Notes: a model not told the origin generated them from the sequence alone. Positions 33,838-43,214 are shown, counted from the stretch's first letter. The stretch: DNA of 64,000 nucleotides from Caldilineaceae bacterium (GCA_022823185.1 JAJDXQ010000015.1:1-64000), one strand, 5' to 3'. Translations and numbers: made by a program.

Positions 33838-34275
33838 ATGAGAATCCCGGAAAAACTAAAGAACCTCACCATGCTGGACCTTGCAAGAGGCCCCTGGCTC
33901 TTCATTCTCTTTGTGTGTGGGACACTAACTGGGCACCTGATTTTGGCGCTTCTGCCCCTGCGCCCTGAAGACCCGTACGAGTTTTCCCTAATTGGCTTTT
34001 TGCCTCACGTCGCTGCGGCTGGAACTGTGTCGATCGTCTTCTACTTCATGGCCGGAAAGGCCAAGGACGTATCCGATTTCAGGGGAATGTTGATCAACTT
34101 CGGTGTAAAGTATTTTCTTGTCTTCGCAGCCCTTGCAACAGTTGCGGTGTTCATCATTGCGGCTCTGAGAATGCCCATTAGCGAACTGCTCGACGGTCCC
34201 TGGCTGAGAATGCTTGCGCTTCTGTGGGGTCCTGTACTCGTCGTGTTGATCGTGAAATACAGATTCTTCAGATAG
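33838..34275 (+). CDS. Integral membrane protein of unknown function, four transmembrane segments
   Basis: 145 residues with four hydrophobic helices (around 20-42, 52-72, 88-110 and 122-142) and a basic C-terminal K-Y-R-F-F-R. AAAGGAATGAG precedes the ATG. No known family motif. The 737 bases downstream (34276-35012) contain only short, low-quality frames on both strands, so I see nothing supportable there. Confidence 0.7.
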   Translation: MRIPEKLKNLTMLDLARGPWLFILFVCGTLTGHLILALLPLRPEDPYEFSLIGFLPHVAAAGTVSIVFYFMAGKAKDVSDFRGMLINFGVKYFLVFAALATVAVFIIAALRMPISELLDGPWLRMLALLWGPVLVVLIVKYRFFR

Positions 34276-35012
34276 ACGGTTGCCATCAGGTACTGCTCAT
34301 CCTCTTTCCGGCGCGCTCATCTGTGAAAGGAGCGACCAACCGAAGGGAACAAACGAACCAAACAGCGCGCCAGGAACGTTTGAGAGTAACTGCAAACACA
34401 CATACTGTTCATCAGCAAGGCCCGACAGGTGCAGTTCAGATTCTGGAGTTGTCCCGGCAAGCGTGTTCCAGGATTCAGTCGAATTTCCCAGAGGTAGCCT
34501 GAATCCCACCCCCATTTTGGTCGGCGCCCGTCAATCCACAATCCCCTTTGCCGTGTAAAACCCTCTCCTACCCCTCGCCCCTCTGGCAAGCCCGACTTTC
34601 GCCTCGGCCACAAACGCCGAATCAACTCTTTGCGCGGCGCAAGTAATAAGTCGCCCCTCCTGCCTGATCTGCCAGCCGGTCTTTCCCACAACGTTCGCCC
34701 ATAGTGGAATTCTCAACGAGGCAACCTTCGTTTGCGCTGGAATGCCCGAAGTTGGCCCTTAATTCGCGGGTTCGCAATGATCACGCTTTGCAACATGGCG
34801 CGATGACCTTCCTTCCCCCAATATCGTCCGCGACTCGCCCACAAAAGCTTCTCTGCATCACCGCTGTTACTGAAGACTGTACGCCCTGGTCTCTGGCACG
34901 AGGGGGCCGGCAATCGCGCCGTATCCGAATGTAAATCGAACGTCTTCTGTCACAAACTGTCGGAAGGAACAAGAACGGCTGGTCTGCAGTCAATGAACAC
35001 TGGACACGCAAG

Positions 35013-36095
35013 TCATTTTCCTGCCGCTTCCTCGTAGGCCCCCCTCAGCGCCTCCAGGACCTCGGTCGTGATATGTTGCAGCGTATTTCCCTGGCCAAGA
35101 TCGGTCGGCGCAATGGCATTCTCGACTGCTCTGATGGAACCAGGGGCGTGGCGCTCGAAGACCGACCTCCATACCGAAATATAGGGCCGCCTTTCATCGT
35201 TCCATAGAGTCACGAGGCCTGCTCGGTCCGGCATGATTCTTGGCAGAAGAGTGATTCGCTTCCCCCCTACGCCGCTGAAAGTGAAGAGACGCACATTCGG
35301 TAGCGATGCAACCTTCTCAGCCCATGAGATTAATCTCTCAAAAAGCTCGCCGGTTTCTCCTTCAATGTTCTCTATCGAGTCCCGAAATACACCGGCTCCA
35401 TCCGTCAGTTCTCCTCTTCTACCAGAGTCTTTCGAGCGTTCGGTTGACGCAGAAGGCGGCATAGCGCTGAGGTCGGGTGCAATGAGTTGAGGCAACGCTA
35501 CTTTAGCGCCATTTACCTCAAAGACATTGAGGGTAATCAGGTCTATGGTAAGCCCATGAACCGTGATTGCATCCAGGTAAGCCACAATTCGTTCCAGTTC
35601 CGCGGAAACTTCATCCAAGACCAGAACCAGTCTAAAATTTCCCTCATCCAGATATTTCTGCATAGAGGTCGCGAAAGTAGCGCTGTCAATCGCTCCTTCC
35701 TGATCTTGGGCCAAAGCGGCCGCCAGCACCGACCTGTAGCCGGCGTCCGCCAGCGCCCTGACCAGCGGGCCTCTCTCCAAACCTTCTACACTCATTCCCC
35801 TCAGAAATGCCGCATAGGCCAGAACCTGCGACACGATTCCCCGGCGCGCCTCGGCATTTCTGGCCAGCTTGACTTCGATGACTGTGGGCCGACCAGTTGG
35901 CTCGACCGCCAGAATATCGGCGTAACCATTCCCTAACTGCACTTCAGATCCTAAGACCAAGAGGCGCACAGAGCCTGCTGTCGGCAGCAATTCAGGGTTC
36001 TGCTGAATGAGGCGGTGCAGAGTAGCCTCATCCTGGAAAGTCTGCGGCGCATCCAACTCCCACCCATCTCCTCGGTTTATCCATATACCGTTCAC
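35013..36095 (-). CDS. PD-(D/E)XK nuclease-domain protein
   Basis: 360-residue protein with an endonuclease-like domain near the N-terminus: Asp60 in G-N-G-Y-A-D-I-L, then E-V-K as Glu74/Lys76 in T-V-I-E-V-K-L, and a helix containing Gln90. This is the PD-(D/E)XK layout of NucS-like and restriction-type nucleases. The first 40 residues (Q-Q-N-P-E-L-L-P) also match such proteins. The C-terminal 250 residues are unassigned. Start is GTG 36095 with GGGGGTGAAGA upstream. No methylase or partner lies beside it, so repair or solitary defence are both possible. Confidence 0.75.
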   Translation of the reverse strand: MNGIWINRGDGWELDAPQTFQDEATLHRLIQQNPELLPTAGSVRLLVLGSEVQLGNGYADILAVEPTGRPTVIEVKLARNAEARRGIVSQVLAYAAFLRGMSVEGLERGPLVRALADAGYRSVLAAALAQDQEGAIDSATFATSMQKYLDEGNFRLVLVLDEVSAELERIVAYLDAITVHGLTIDLITLNVFEVNGAKVALPQLIAPDLSAMPPSASTERSKDSGRRGELTDGAGVFRDSIENIEGETGELFERLISWAEKVASLPNVRLFTFSGVGGKRITLLPRIMPDRAGLVTLWNDERRPYISVWRSVFERHAPGSIRAVENAIAPTDLGQGNTLQHITTEVLEALRGAYEEAAGK

Positions 36096-36487
36096 TCTTC
36101 ACCCCCAAAAGTTTGTATCCCTCACTTCCTGGTCTGTTCGAGCGGCCCCCATCAGTATGTCAATTTCTGTTGATGCACACTTTTTTCAGCCAATACGTTC
36201 TGACTGAGCTGCGCATACCCTTCCATAGCACGCCAGGAAGGCCGCCCCTCGCGGGTTCCCTCCCCCTCGATCCTCCACACGTCGGCCCCGCGCACCGTAC
36301 GCGCGCCGCCACCCGCTGACCACTGCATTATTTGCCATTGGCGTTTCGCCCCTTGTGGGCGCCCAAGCTCTGCCGCCCGCAACCTCCTCCGATCAGAAGC
36401 GCCACCGCGGTCCTCGCGCCCCTTCGCGGATCAATCCCTCCCTCCGCGGGCCCCAAAGACGCTGCCGTCCTCCTTGCCCTCCGTGGA

Positions 36488-36964
36488 TCAACGAAGTTTG
36501 CCATTCCTCCCAACCCACAGCCCAACCCCTAGCGCAACGGCCGCCAGCCAGCTCCCCGGCCCAACCAACCCCGTCGCCCCCAGCGCCGCGCCCACCGCTC
36601 CCGCTCCGACGGCCGTCAAAGTCGACGCCGCCCGCAACCCCAACCCGCGCGTTGCCGCCCCCCACGCCGCCCCGCTCCCCGCCCACAAAATCATCCCGAT
36701 CGGCGCCTCCTCCGGGAAAAAGCCAAGAACGAAAAGCGCCAGCATCACCGCCACAACCGCGCGCTGCCGCTCGCGTTGTCCAATGTCGACCCCCGCACGC
36801 CGCGCCAGCCACTCCGCGCCAAGCGTAACCGCGCAGCCCAACCCCGCGTTCAGCCACGGCGAACCGTGCCCCGTATGGCTCAGCACACTGGCCGGTATAT
36901 ATACAATTCGAAAAAGGAGGAAAAGAGAAAGGAACGCCGGGTGAACAACCTGCCGGCCCATCAA
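36488..36964 (-). CDS. Membrane protein of unknown function
   Basis: 158 residues with four to five hydrophobic, Gly/Ala-rich segments (for example A-A-S-T-L-T-A-V-G-A-G-A-V-G-A). Start ATG 36964 overlaps the upstream DHODH-like gene's stop by four bases (ATGA), so they are translationally coupled. No motif recognised. The 392 bases between this gene and the nuclease (36096-36487) are C-rich with no supportable gene. Confidence 0.68.
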   Translation of the reverse strand: MMGRQVVHPAFLSLFLLFRIVYIPASVLSHTGHGSPWLNAGLGCAVTLGAEWLARRAGVDIGQRERQRAVVAVMLALFVLGFFPEEAPIGMILWAGSGAAWGAATRGLGLRAASTLTAVGAGAVGAALGATGLVGPGSWLAAVALGVGLWVGRNGKLR

Positions 36965-37785
36965 CCGCCGCCCAACCCGGCTGCCAGCGCCATGGCGGCA
37001 ACGGGCTCAACCCACACCAGACTGTCCAGCTGCAACGCATCCGCGCCCGCCGCCAGGCAATCGCGCGCCTGTTGGACGGTGTGAATTCCGCCGCAAGCAA
37101 CCAGCGAACCGGGCAGAGCCTGCTCCTTCACCGCCAACAGCGCCGCCAGCATCACCGCAAAGACGCCCGGCCCGAACAGCTCCCCGCGCACAATCTGCCC
37201 ATCGATCCGTACGCCCGCGCCCGGCGGCGGGCTGCCGACAACCACGCCTGCGGCCCCCGCCCCAACAGCAACCCGAGCCAGCGCCTCCGCCTCCGCCAGC
37301 GGCAGCTTCACCAACACCGGCAGGTCGGACTCAAGCCGCATGACCTCCAGCAGCTCCGTGAGCCCCCGCGCATCTGCATCGGGCCGGCACAGAAGCTCGA
37401 AGCCCTCAATGCCCTCCACGCCCGTCAGCCGCGCCGCCGTCTCCCCGGCCTCTTCACGCCCGCTATCGGCAATCTGGGCAATGACCGGGCAACCCAGCCG
37501 CGGCCACAACTTGCCGTATCGCCTCACCGCCGCCGATACGCCCCGGTTCTGCAACCCTGTGTCGCGCACAAATCCGCCCACTGTTTCCGCCACGCGCGGC
37601 GGCGCGCTTCCTCCCCGGCTGCGCCGCGTAAACGGCCCCACAACCACCCCGCCAAACCGGCCCGTCTCCAGCTCCCTGGGCCGCGCCTCGCCGTAGCCAA
37701 CGCTGCCTGCCGCCAGCATCACAGGACCGGCCAGCGGCAGGCCAACCTTGTGTCCGGGCGCAAGTTCGACCGCGGTCTCATCCAT
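36961..37785 (-). CDS. Dihydroorotate-dehydrogenase-like TIM-barrel protein, divergent
   Basis: 274-residue flavin-oxidoreductase-type barrel. The N-terminal P-V-M-L-A-A-G-S-V-G-Y-G and G-L-Q-N-R-G-V follow class 1B PyrD, as do V-L-V-K-L-P and the phosphate/FMN loop A-C-G-G-I-H followed by A-A-G-A-D-A-L-Q. The family's K-T-x-T reads G-P-F-T, and the N-x-S-C-P-N catalytic block reads E-L-L-C-R-P-D. The Cys is kept but its surroundings are not, so activity as a dihydroorotate dehydrogenase is doubtful. Overlaps the threonine dehydratase gene by eight bases and the membrane gene by four. Confidence 0.7.
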   Translation of the reverse strand: MDETAVELAPGHKVGLPLAGPVMLAAGSVGYGEARPRELETGRFGGVVVGPFTRRSRGGSAPPRVAETVGGFVRDTGLQNRGVSAAVRRYGKLWPRLGCPVIAQIADSGREEAGETAARLTGVEGIEGFELLCRPDADARGLTELLEVMRLESDLPVLVKLPLAEAEALARVAVGAGAAGVVVGSPPPGAGVRIDGQIVRGELFGPGVFAVMLAALLAVKEQALPGSLVACGGIHTVQQARDCLAAGADALQLDSLVWVEPVAAMALAAGLGGG

Positions 37786-38788
37786 CCGCCCCGGCCGTTC
37801 CTGTCAATTCGACAAACGTCTCCACCCCAAGGTTCGAGCCGCACAGGATCAACCCTACCCGTTTCCCCGCCGCCCGCTCGCGCAGGGGACCCAGCAGCGC
37901 CGCGGTTGAGGCCGCGCACGCCGGCTCGCACGCCAATTTCATCTCGTGAAACAGCAGCCGCATCCCTTCGATCATCGCCCCATCGCTGACCAGCGCCACC
38001 TCGTCAACAAACTGCCGGCACAGTCCCATACTGTACGCCTGCGTCGATGGAGCCCCAAGGCTCGTGGCGACCGTATCCACCCGCTCAATCGCCTCCACCT
38101 TCCCGCTGGCGAAGCTCCGGCGCATCGTATCCGCGCCCTCCGGCTCTACGCCGAAGATCGCGCACTCCGGCTGCAACTGCTTGACCGCCGCGCCGATCCC
38201 CGCCGCCAAGCCGCCGCCCCCTATCGGCACGATCAGCATGTCCAGCGGCGGCGCATCCTCGCAGACCTCCAGCCCCACCGTCGCCTGCCCCGCAATGACC
38301 GGCCGGCTGTCAAAGGGGTGAACGAACGCACGTCCCTCCTCCTTCCGGATCCGCTCAACCTCGTCAAAGCCCGCGTACACATCCGACACCAGCACAACCT
38401 CCGCGCCGTACCCGCTCGCCTTCTCCACCCGGAACCGCGGCGCCGATGCCGGCATCACCACCTTTGCGCTGATATCAAAAATCTGCGCCGCATACGCCAC
38501 CGCAATTGCATGGTTGCCCGCGCTTACCGCTGTCACGCCCCGCGCCCGCGTAGCCCCATCCAGCTGCAGAATGTCATTCACCGCCCCGCGCGCCTTGAAC
38601 GTTCCCGTCCTCTGAAACAGCTCCAGCTTCAGCCACACCTCCGTGTCCGCGCCCAGCGCCTCCTCCACTACACTGCTCTGCCAGCGCCACATGGGTGTCC
38701 GCAAAATGTACGGAGCGATGCGCGCACGCGTCGCACGAATCTCTTCAAGCGTGGGACTATCCATATCAGTAGAAATCTCACCCGTCAC
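37778..38788 (-). CDS. Threonine/serine dehydratase (PLP fold type II)
   Basis: 336-residue enzyme deaminating threonine or serine to 2-oxobutyrate or pyruvate. The PLP lysine is in T-G-T-F-K-A-R-G-A. S-A-G-N-H-A-I-A binds the substrate carboxylate, and G-G-G-G-L-A-A-G binds the PLP phosphate. G-S-N-L near the C-terminus contacts the pyridine ring. No C-terminal ACT regulatory domain, so it is the short catabolic type. Start GTG 38788 is uncertain; ATG 38764 is an alternative. Overlaps the next gene by eight bases. Confidence 0.88.
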   Translation of the reverse strand: MTGEISTDMDSPTLEEIRATRARIAPYILRTPMWRWQSSVVEEALGADTEVWLKLELFQRTGTFKARGAVNDILQLDGATRARGVTAVSAGNHAIAVAYAAQIFDISAKVVMPASAPRFRVEKASGYGAEVVLVSDVYAGFDEVERIRKEEGRAFVHPFDSRPVIAGQATVGLEVCEDAPPLDMLIVPIGGGGLAAGIGAAVKQLQPECAIFGVEPEGADTMRRSFASGKVEAIERVDTVATSLGAPSTQAYSMGLCRQFVDEVALVSDGAMIEGMRLLFHEMKLACEPACAASTAALLGPLRERAAGKRVGLILCGSNLGVETFVELTGTAGADG

Positions 38789-38851
38789 TTTCGCTACCCC
38801 GCAAATGAAAGACCGCCGCCGACATCAGCTTCGCCGGCGCGAAATCGCGCC

Positions 38852-39442
38852 TCAAGCGCTCAGCGTCCCCTTCGTGCTCGGGACCCCGCTGCGCCGCGCA
38901 TCCACCCGCGTCGCTCCGTCCAAAGCCCGCGCCAGCGCCTTGAACAGCCCTTCCGCTTTGTGATGATCGTTGCGCCCATACAGCACCGCCGCATGGAGAT
39001 TCATCCGCCCGTGGATCGCTATGCTCTCAAACAGATGAAACAGCAGATCAGTGCTCAGATCCCCCAACTTTGGTGTGACAAACTCCGCGTCAAAGACACA
39101 GTACGGACGCCCGCTCAGGTCCACAACCACCCTCGCCAGCGTCTCGTCCATCGGCACATAGGCATGTCCCGTGCGCGCAATGCCGCTGCGGTCCCCCAGA
39201 GCCTCGTCTATCGCCCGCCCCAGGCAGATGCACACATCCTCCGCCGTGTGGTGTTCATCGATTTCAAGATCGCCCTGCGCCTGCACCGTCAAGTCAAACA
39301 GCCCATGCCCGGCGAAAAGCGTCAGCATGTGATCCAGAAATCCAATCCCTGTCGCTGCCTCAACCGCGCCGCTTCCATCCAGCGCCAGCTCCAGCGCCAC
39401 CTGTGTCTCCCGCGTCGTTCGTTCGACCTTACTCTTTCGCAT
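38852..39442 (-). CDS. hisB: Imidazoleglycerol-phosphate dehydratase
   Basis: 196-residue monofunctional HisB, sixth step of histidine synthesis (imidazoleglycerol phosphate to imidazoleacetol phosphate; manganese enzyme). The paired metal signatures D-E-H-H-T-A-E-D and N-D-H-H-K-A-E are both present, as is G-I-G-F-L-D-H-M-L. The length is exactly typical. No other his gene lies in the window. It leads the leftward cluster; the 312 bases between it and the divergent kinase hold no gene. Confidence 0.96.
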   Translation of the reverse strand: MRKSKVERTTRETQVALELALDGSGAVEAATGIGFLDHMLTLFAGHGLFDLTVQAQGDLEIDEHHTAEDVCICLGRAIDEALGDRSGIARTGHAYVPMDETLARVVVDLSGRPYCVFDAEFVTPKLGDLSTDLLFHLFESIAIHGRMNLHAAVLYGRNDHHKAEGLFKALARALDGATRVDARRSGVPSTKGTLSA

Positions 39443-39720
39443 CGTATCCCAGACCAGCCTTCCTACTCATCCACAGCCCTATCGAATTCTTTACCGAGCC
39501 TGCCCTGCCTGCCACCAGCCACACCCGCAGCCAACCAGCCCGCCGCAACTCTTCATTGAGAATCAATTTTCCCACCCTTTCCCCGCCCGGCCAAACGCCA
39601 CCCCTCCTCTTCCCCCAGCTTTCCCCCTCAACGAAAGCCTACTCGATGATCCTCCATCGTCCCTTAAAAGTCTCTCTCGCCACTGACCACCGACCACTGC
39701 TTTACCAGTTGCCCGAATCT

Positions 39721-39748
39721 TTGACAAATGCCCCGATCGGGCTACAAT
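39721..39748 (+). promoter_or_regulatory. Sigma-70-type promoter, TTGACA-16 bp-TACAAT
   Basis: A perfect -35 box TTGACA at 39721-39726 and TACAAT at 39743-39748 are separated by 16 bases. The predicted start is at about 39755, which coincides with the GTG start codon of the kinase gene, implying a leaderless transcript. Confidence 0.75.
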
Positions 39749-39754
39749 CTCCCT

Positions 39755-40723
39755 GTGGCATACTTCCTTGGAATCGACGGCGGGGCAACCAAAACCAATA
39801 TTGTACTGTCCGACCGCGCGGGCCGCCCGGTAGGCCAAGGGCAGAGCGGCCCCTCCAACTACCACATTGTCGGCGTGGAACAGGCCGCTGCCAGCCTCTC
39901 AAGCGCGATTTCCCAGGCCCTTGCGGTATCCGCTGTTTCCCCCAACGCGATCGAGGCCGTCTGCGCCGGCATGGCCGGCTTCGACAGCAGTTCCGACACA
40001 AAAAACATGCAACACATGTTGAACGCAATGCGGACGGCGTGCGGGTTGCACTGCCCCTGGCGCGTCCTGAACGACTCAGTCGTCGCCTGGGCAGGCGCCT
40101 TCAACGGCCGCCCAGGAGCCCTCATTTCTTCCGGCAGCGGTGCTGTTGCCTTCGCCGTCGGCACAGCCGGCAACTCCGCCCGCGCCGACGGCCTCGGCCA
40201 CTGGCTCGGCGACGCCGGCAGCGGCTTCGATATTGGCCGCAGCGGCCTTCGCGCCGCCCTCGCCGCCCTCGACGGTCGCGGCCCTGAGACCCGTCTGTCC
40301 GAACACTTTCGCGCGCTCGCCGGCAACGCCCCCCAGGACTGGATCGGCTGGATCGCCGCCCTCAACGCCAGCATCGCCCACGCACACGAACAGTTGCGTT
40401 CCTTCGCGCCCTTTGTTTTCCAGACCGCCTCAGCAGGCGATGCTGTCGCACGCGCCATCCTGAAAGATGCCGGCGCCGCCCTTGCCAAAACCGCCGTCTC
40501 CGTCCTTCGTAAAGTCGGACTGCTCACCCAGCCCGAAGTCGCCACCGCCGGCGCCGTGCTGACCCAACCGTCCTGCCTCCGCAACGCCTTCCGCTCTGCC
40601 CTCGAAGCGCTACTGCCCGGCTGTCACATCGTTCCCGCCCGCGCCGGCCCGGCCCGCGGGGCTGCCCTGCTGGCCTGCGAACCCGCTCTCGTTCCGCAAG
40701 ACGCTCTGCAAGCCTGCGGGTAA
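39755..40723 (+). CDS. BadF/BadG-family ATPase, N-acetylglucosamine-kinase-like
   Basis: 322-residue member of the actin-like ASKHA ATPases, in the branch holding N-acetylglucosamine kinases. The phosphate-1 loop is G-I-D-G-G-A-T-K-T. S-S-G-S-G-A-V forms phosphate-2, with A-T-A-G-A-V near the C-terminus. It would phosphorylate an amino sugar, fitting the sugar importer downstream. The start chosen is GTG 39755: the frame is open upstream to 39728, but those codons lie between the -35 and -10 boxes. No ribosome site exists, consistent with a leaderless mRNA. Confidence 0.85.
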   Translation: MAYFLGIDGGATKTNIVLSDRAGRPVGQGQSGPSNYHIVGVEQAAASLSSAISQALAVSAVSPNAIEAVCAGMAGFDSSSDTKNMQHMLNAMRTACGLHCPWRVLNDSVVAWAGAFNGRPGALISSGSGAVAFAVGTAGNSARADGLGHWLGDAGSGFDIGRSGLRAALAALDGRGPETRLSEHFRALAGNAPQDWIGWIAALNASIAHAHEQLRSFAPFVFQTASAGDAVARAILKDAGAALAKTAVSVLRKVGLLTQPEVATAGAVLTQPSCLRNAFRSALEALLPGCHIVPARAGPARGAALLACEPALVPQDALQACG

Positions 40724-40793
40724 ACATCTTTCCGGCTGTATTCGTTCACGCCAATCCCATGCCCTTAGGGCGCCAGCTACCTCAGGAATCCGT

Positions 40794-41750
40794 ATGTATC
40801 AGGGCTTTGAAATCGTCGACTTCCACGTTCACTTCCCCACCAACAAACCGTGGTTACCCAAAATGGGAAACACAATTCAGAACTACATTGAAAAGGTGGG
40901 AGAAAAACGGGCGCGTGTCGTCCAGGAAATGAGCCGGCCCTACGGCGAACACTGGCGCAAAATGTGGGGCTTCCCCAAACCTGAATCGCCCGACGACCAT
41001 CCCGGAGACAGGGAACAGGCCCGCCGCTGGGTCGATGAACTGGACCAGAACGGCGTCCGGGCCGTCGGCTTCGTTACCGGCGGCGGCAATGAACATCTCG
41101 CCCAAATCATCAGCTGGTATCCCGACCGATTCGTTGGATTCGCCCACCACAATCCCTTCGAGCCCGACGCCGTCGCCCAGCTGGAGCACGCTGTATCCAA
41201 CCTTGGGCTGCGCGGCTATAAACTCCTCGCCCCCATGATCGAACAGCCAATCGAGGACGAATCCATCTGGCCCGTCTGGGAAAAATGCGCCGAACTGGAC
41301 ATCCCCGTCCTCATCCACTTCGGCATCCAGGGCAGCGCCGGCGGCATCGCCTGGCACGAAAACATCAACCCCTTCAAATTGCACAACATCGCCAAAGCCT
41401 TCCCCGACGTCACCTTCGTCATCCCCCATTTCGGCTGCGCCTGGGAACGCGAAACGCTCCAGCTCTGCTGGGCCTGTCCCAACGTCTGCGTCGACACCAG
41501 CGGCAGCCTCCAGTGGATCCGTTGGGTCCCGGGCGATGTAACCGTCAAATACCTGTTCCGCAAATTCTACGAAACCGTCGGACCCGGCCGCATCATTTTC
41601 GGCACAGACAGCAGCTGGTTCCCGCGCGGTTTCGTCCTTGAATATCTGCAAGACCAGATGCGCAGCTGTCTCGACCTGAATTTCCCCGAACAGGACATCC
41701 AACAGATCTTCGCAGGCAACGCCGCCCGCCTCTTGAAAATCGATCTCTGA
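40794..41750 (+). CDS. Amidohydrolase-2-family metal hydrolase or decarboxylase
   Basis: 318-residue TIM-barrel amidohydrolase (PF04909 type). The metal pair H-V-H is at residues 11-13, I-H-F-G-I-Q supplies the third His, P-H-F-G the fourth, and F-G-T-D-S-S the catalytic Asp. Family members hydrolyse or decarboxylate small aromatic or lactone acids. It lies between the kinase and ABC set C in the same direction, so it may act on the imported compound, but the substrate is unknown. Confidence 0.88.
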   Translation: MYQGFEIVDFHVHFPTNKPWLPKMGNTIQNYIEKVGEKRARVVQEMSRPYGEHWRKMWGFPKPESPDDHPGDREQARRWVDELDQNGVRAVGFVTGGGNEHLAQIISWYPDRFVGFAHHNPFEPDAVAQLEHAVSNLGLRGYKLLAPMIEQPIEDESIWPVWEKCAELDIPVLIHFGIQGSAGGIAWHENINPFKLHNIAKAFPDVTFVIPHFGCAWERETLQLCWACPNVCVDTSGSLQWIRWVPGDVTVKYLFRKFYETVGPGRIIFGTDSSWFPRGFVLEYLQDQMRSCLDLNFPEQDIQQIFAGNAARLLKIDL

Positions 41751-41852
41751 CCCCGGCCCTCCCAACTTTCAGGACCGGGGACTGAGCCAAAGTCTCAAAC
41801 GCTCTCAGCAATGTCTAAACGATTACACTTCAACGACTGGAGGAATCCTGCA

Positions 41853-43193
41853 ATGAAACGCTCCAAACGATTCACGCTTCTGGGTGTGCTCCTGGTCAGC
41901 ATTCTGCTGCTGGCCGCCTGCCCTGCGCCCGCCGCCCCCGCTCAAGAACCAGCCGCGGAATCCGCCTCGGACATGGCCGCCGCGGCCGACGAAGTCGTCG
42001 AAATCGAGTACTGGCAATATAACTTTGCCGCCCGAGTCGATGCCATGGACCAGCTGATCGCGCAGTTCGAAGAGGCCAACCCCAATATCAAGGTCATCCA
42101 CAACGCGGACATCCCCTACGCCGAATTCCGCGACAAGATCGCGGCCAGTGTGCCTGCTGGCGTAGGCCCTGATGTTGCAACCCTCTTCTACGGCTGGCAA
42201 TCCGCCTGGATTGACTCCGGCTATCTTGTGCCTCTGCCCGAGGACGCCTTCCCGCCTGCCATGGTCTCCGAAGAGTTCAGCCCAATGGTGCAGGCCAGCT
42301 TCGTCGGCGGCACTCTCTACACGCTGCCCACCGCCGTACGCGCCCTCGCTCTCTTCTACAATAGAGACCTGATGGAGGCGGCCGGTCTGGACCCCAACAG
42401 CCCCCCTTCAACCCTCGACGAATTGCAAGACCAGGCCGTGGCTTGCACGCAGCGGGATGACGAAGGCGACCTCGTCGTTCAAGGCTTCGTCGCCGACCCC
42501 TCCGCGCAGGACCACCACTGGTTCCGCGAAGTCCTGGTGCGCCAATTCGGCGGCGTCCCCTACACTGACGACTACAGCCAGGTCCTCTACAATGACGACG
42601 CCGGCCTCCAGGCCTGGAACTATCTCCTCTCCTTCCACACTGAGCTCGCCACCGGCGACCGCGACCTGTTTGACGGCAGCACCAACGCCTTCGTCGGCGG
42701 TCATGTCTGCTTCCATGTCGACGGCTCCTTCCGCCTCGGCACCATCGCCAACAACAACCCCGATATGAACTTCGGCGTCACCGAGCTGCCCGAACACAAT
42801 GGCGTCAAGAGCACATTCGGCTCCTATTGGACCCACGGCCTGACCAAAAAGGCCGCGGCCGACCAGGCCCGCTTCGACGCCTCTGTCAAATTCCTCCAGT
42901 TCATCACCAGCGCTGACGCCGGCGCCCTCTGGGTCGACATCGTCGGCGAGCTGCCCGCGCAGCTCGATGCCGGCAGCAACCCCGAACTGCTGGCCGATGA
43001 GAAACTCGGCGCCTTCGCCGCCGGCCTGGAGTACTCCCACGCCACCTTCTTCGCCGATGAAAGCCAGCAGCGGCAGGCCATCATCGACTCCTTCGACATG
43101 GTCGTCCTGACCGACGAAGACCCGGCGGCCGCATTGCAGATCGCCGCCGACGCAGACCAGGAAGTCCTCGACGACTTCTGGTCCAGCCGCTAA
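41853..43193 (+). CDS. Sugar ABC transporter substrate-binding lipoprotein (set C)
   Basis: 446-residue family 1 solute-binding protein. Unlike sets A and B the signal is of Sec type: a basic K-R-S-K-R start, a hydrophobic run and L-L-A-A-C at Cys23. A Pro/Ala/Glu linker follows, then MalE-fold blocks (V-G-P-D-V-A-T-L-F-Y-G-W). Start is ATG 41853 with GGAGGAATCC upstream, not the open frame to 41811. Expected to bind a mono- or oligosaccharide outside the cell. Confidence 0.92.
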   Translation: MKRSKRFTLLGVLLVSILLLAACPAPAAPAQEPAAESASDMAAAADEVVEIEYWQYNFAARVDAMDQLIAQFEEANPNIKVIHNADIPYAEFRDKIAASVPAGVGPDVATLFYGWQSAWIDSGYLVPLPEDAFPPAMVSEEFSPMVQASFVGGTLYTLPTAVRALALFYNRDLMEAAGLDPNSPPSTLDELQDQAVACTQRDDEGDLVVQGFVADPSAQDHHWFREVLVRQFGGVPYTDDYSQVLYNDDAGLQAWNYLLSFHTELATGDRDLFDGSTNAFVGGHVCFHVDGSFRLGTIANNNPDMNFGVTELPEHNGVKSTFGSYWTHGLTKKAAADQARFDASVKFLQFITSADAGALWVDIVGELPAQLDAGSNPELLADEKLGAFAAGLEYSHATFFADESQQRQAIIDSFDMVVLTDEDPAAALQIAADADQEVLDDFWSSR

Positions 43194-43214
43194 TCCAGCA
43201 TTCGACAGCGCGAA

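Noticed and set aside
34276..35012. Several short frames on both strands
   Set aside because: None has a ribosome site, hydrophobic helices or family motif; composition differs between frames as in noncoding DNA.
36393..37100. Alternative minus-strand frame (235 codons)
   Set aside because: Overlaps two better genes. The 158-residue frame has membrane helices and ATGA coupling, while this one is Gly/Arg low complexity.
37946..39559. Long plus-strand frame over threonine dehydratase and hisB
   Set aside because: Antisense shadow of two clear enzymes; low-complexity His/Arg/Pro composition.
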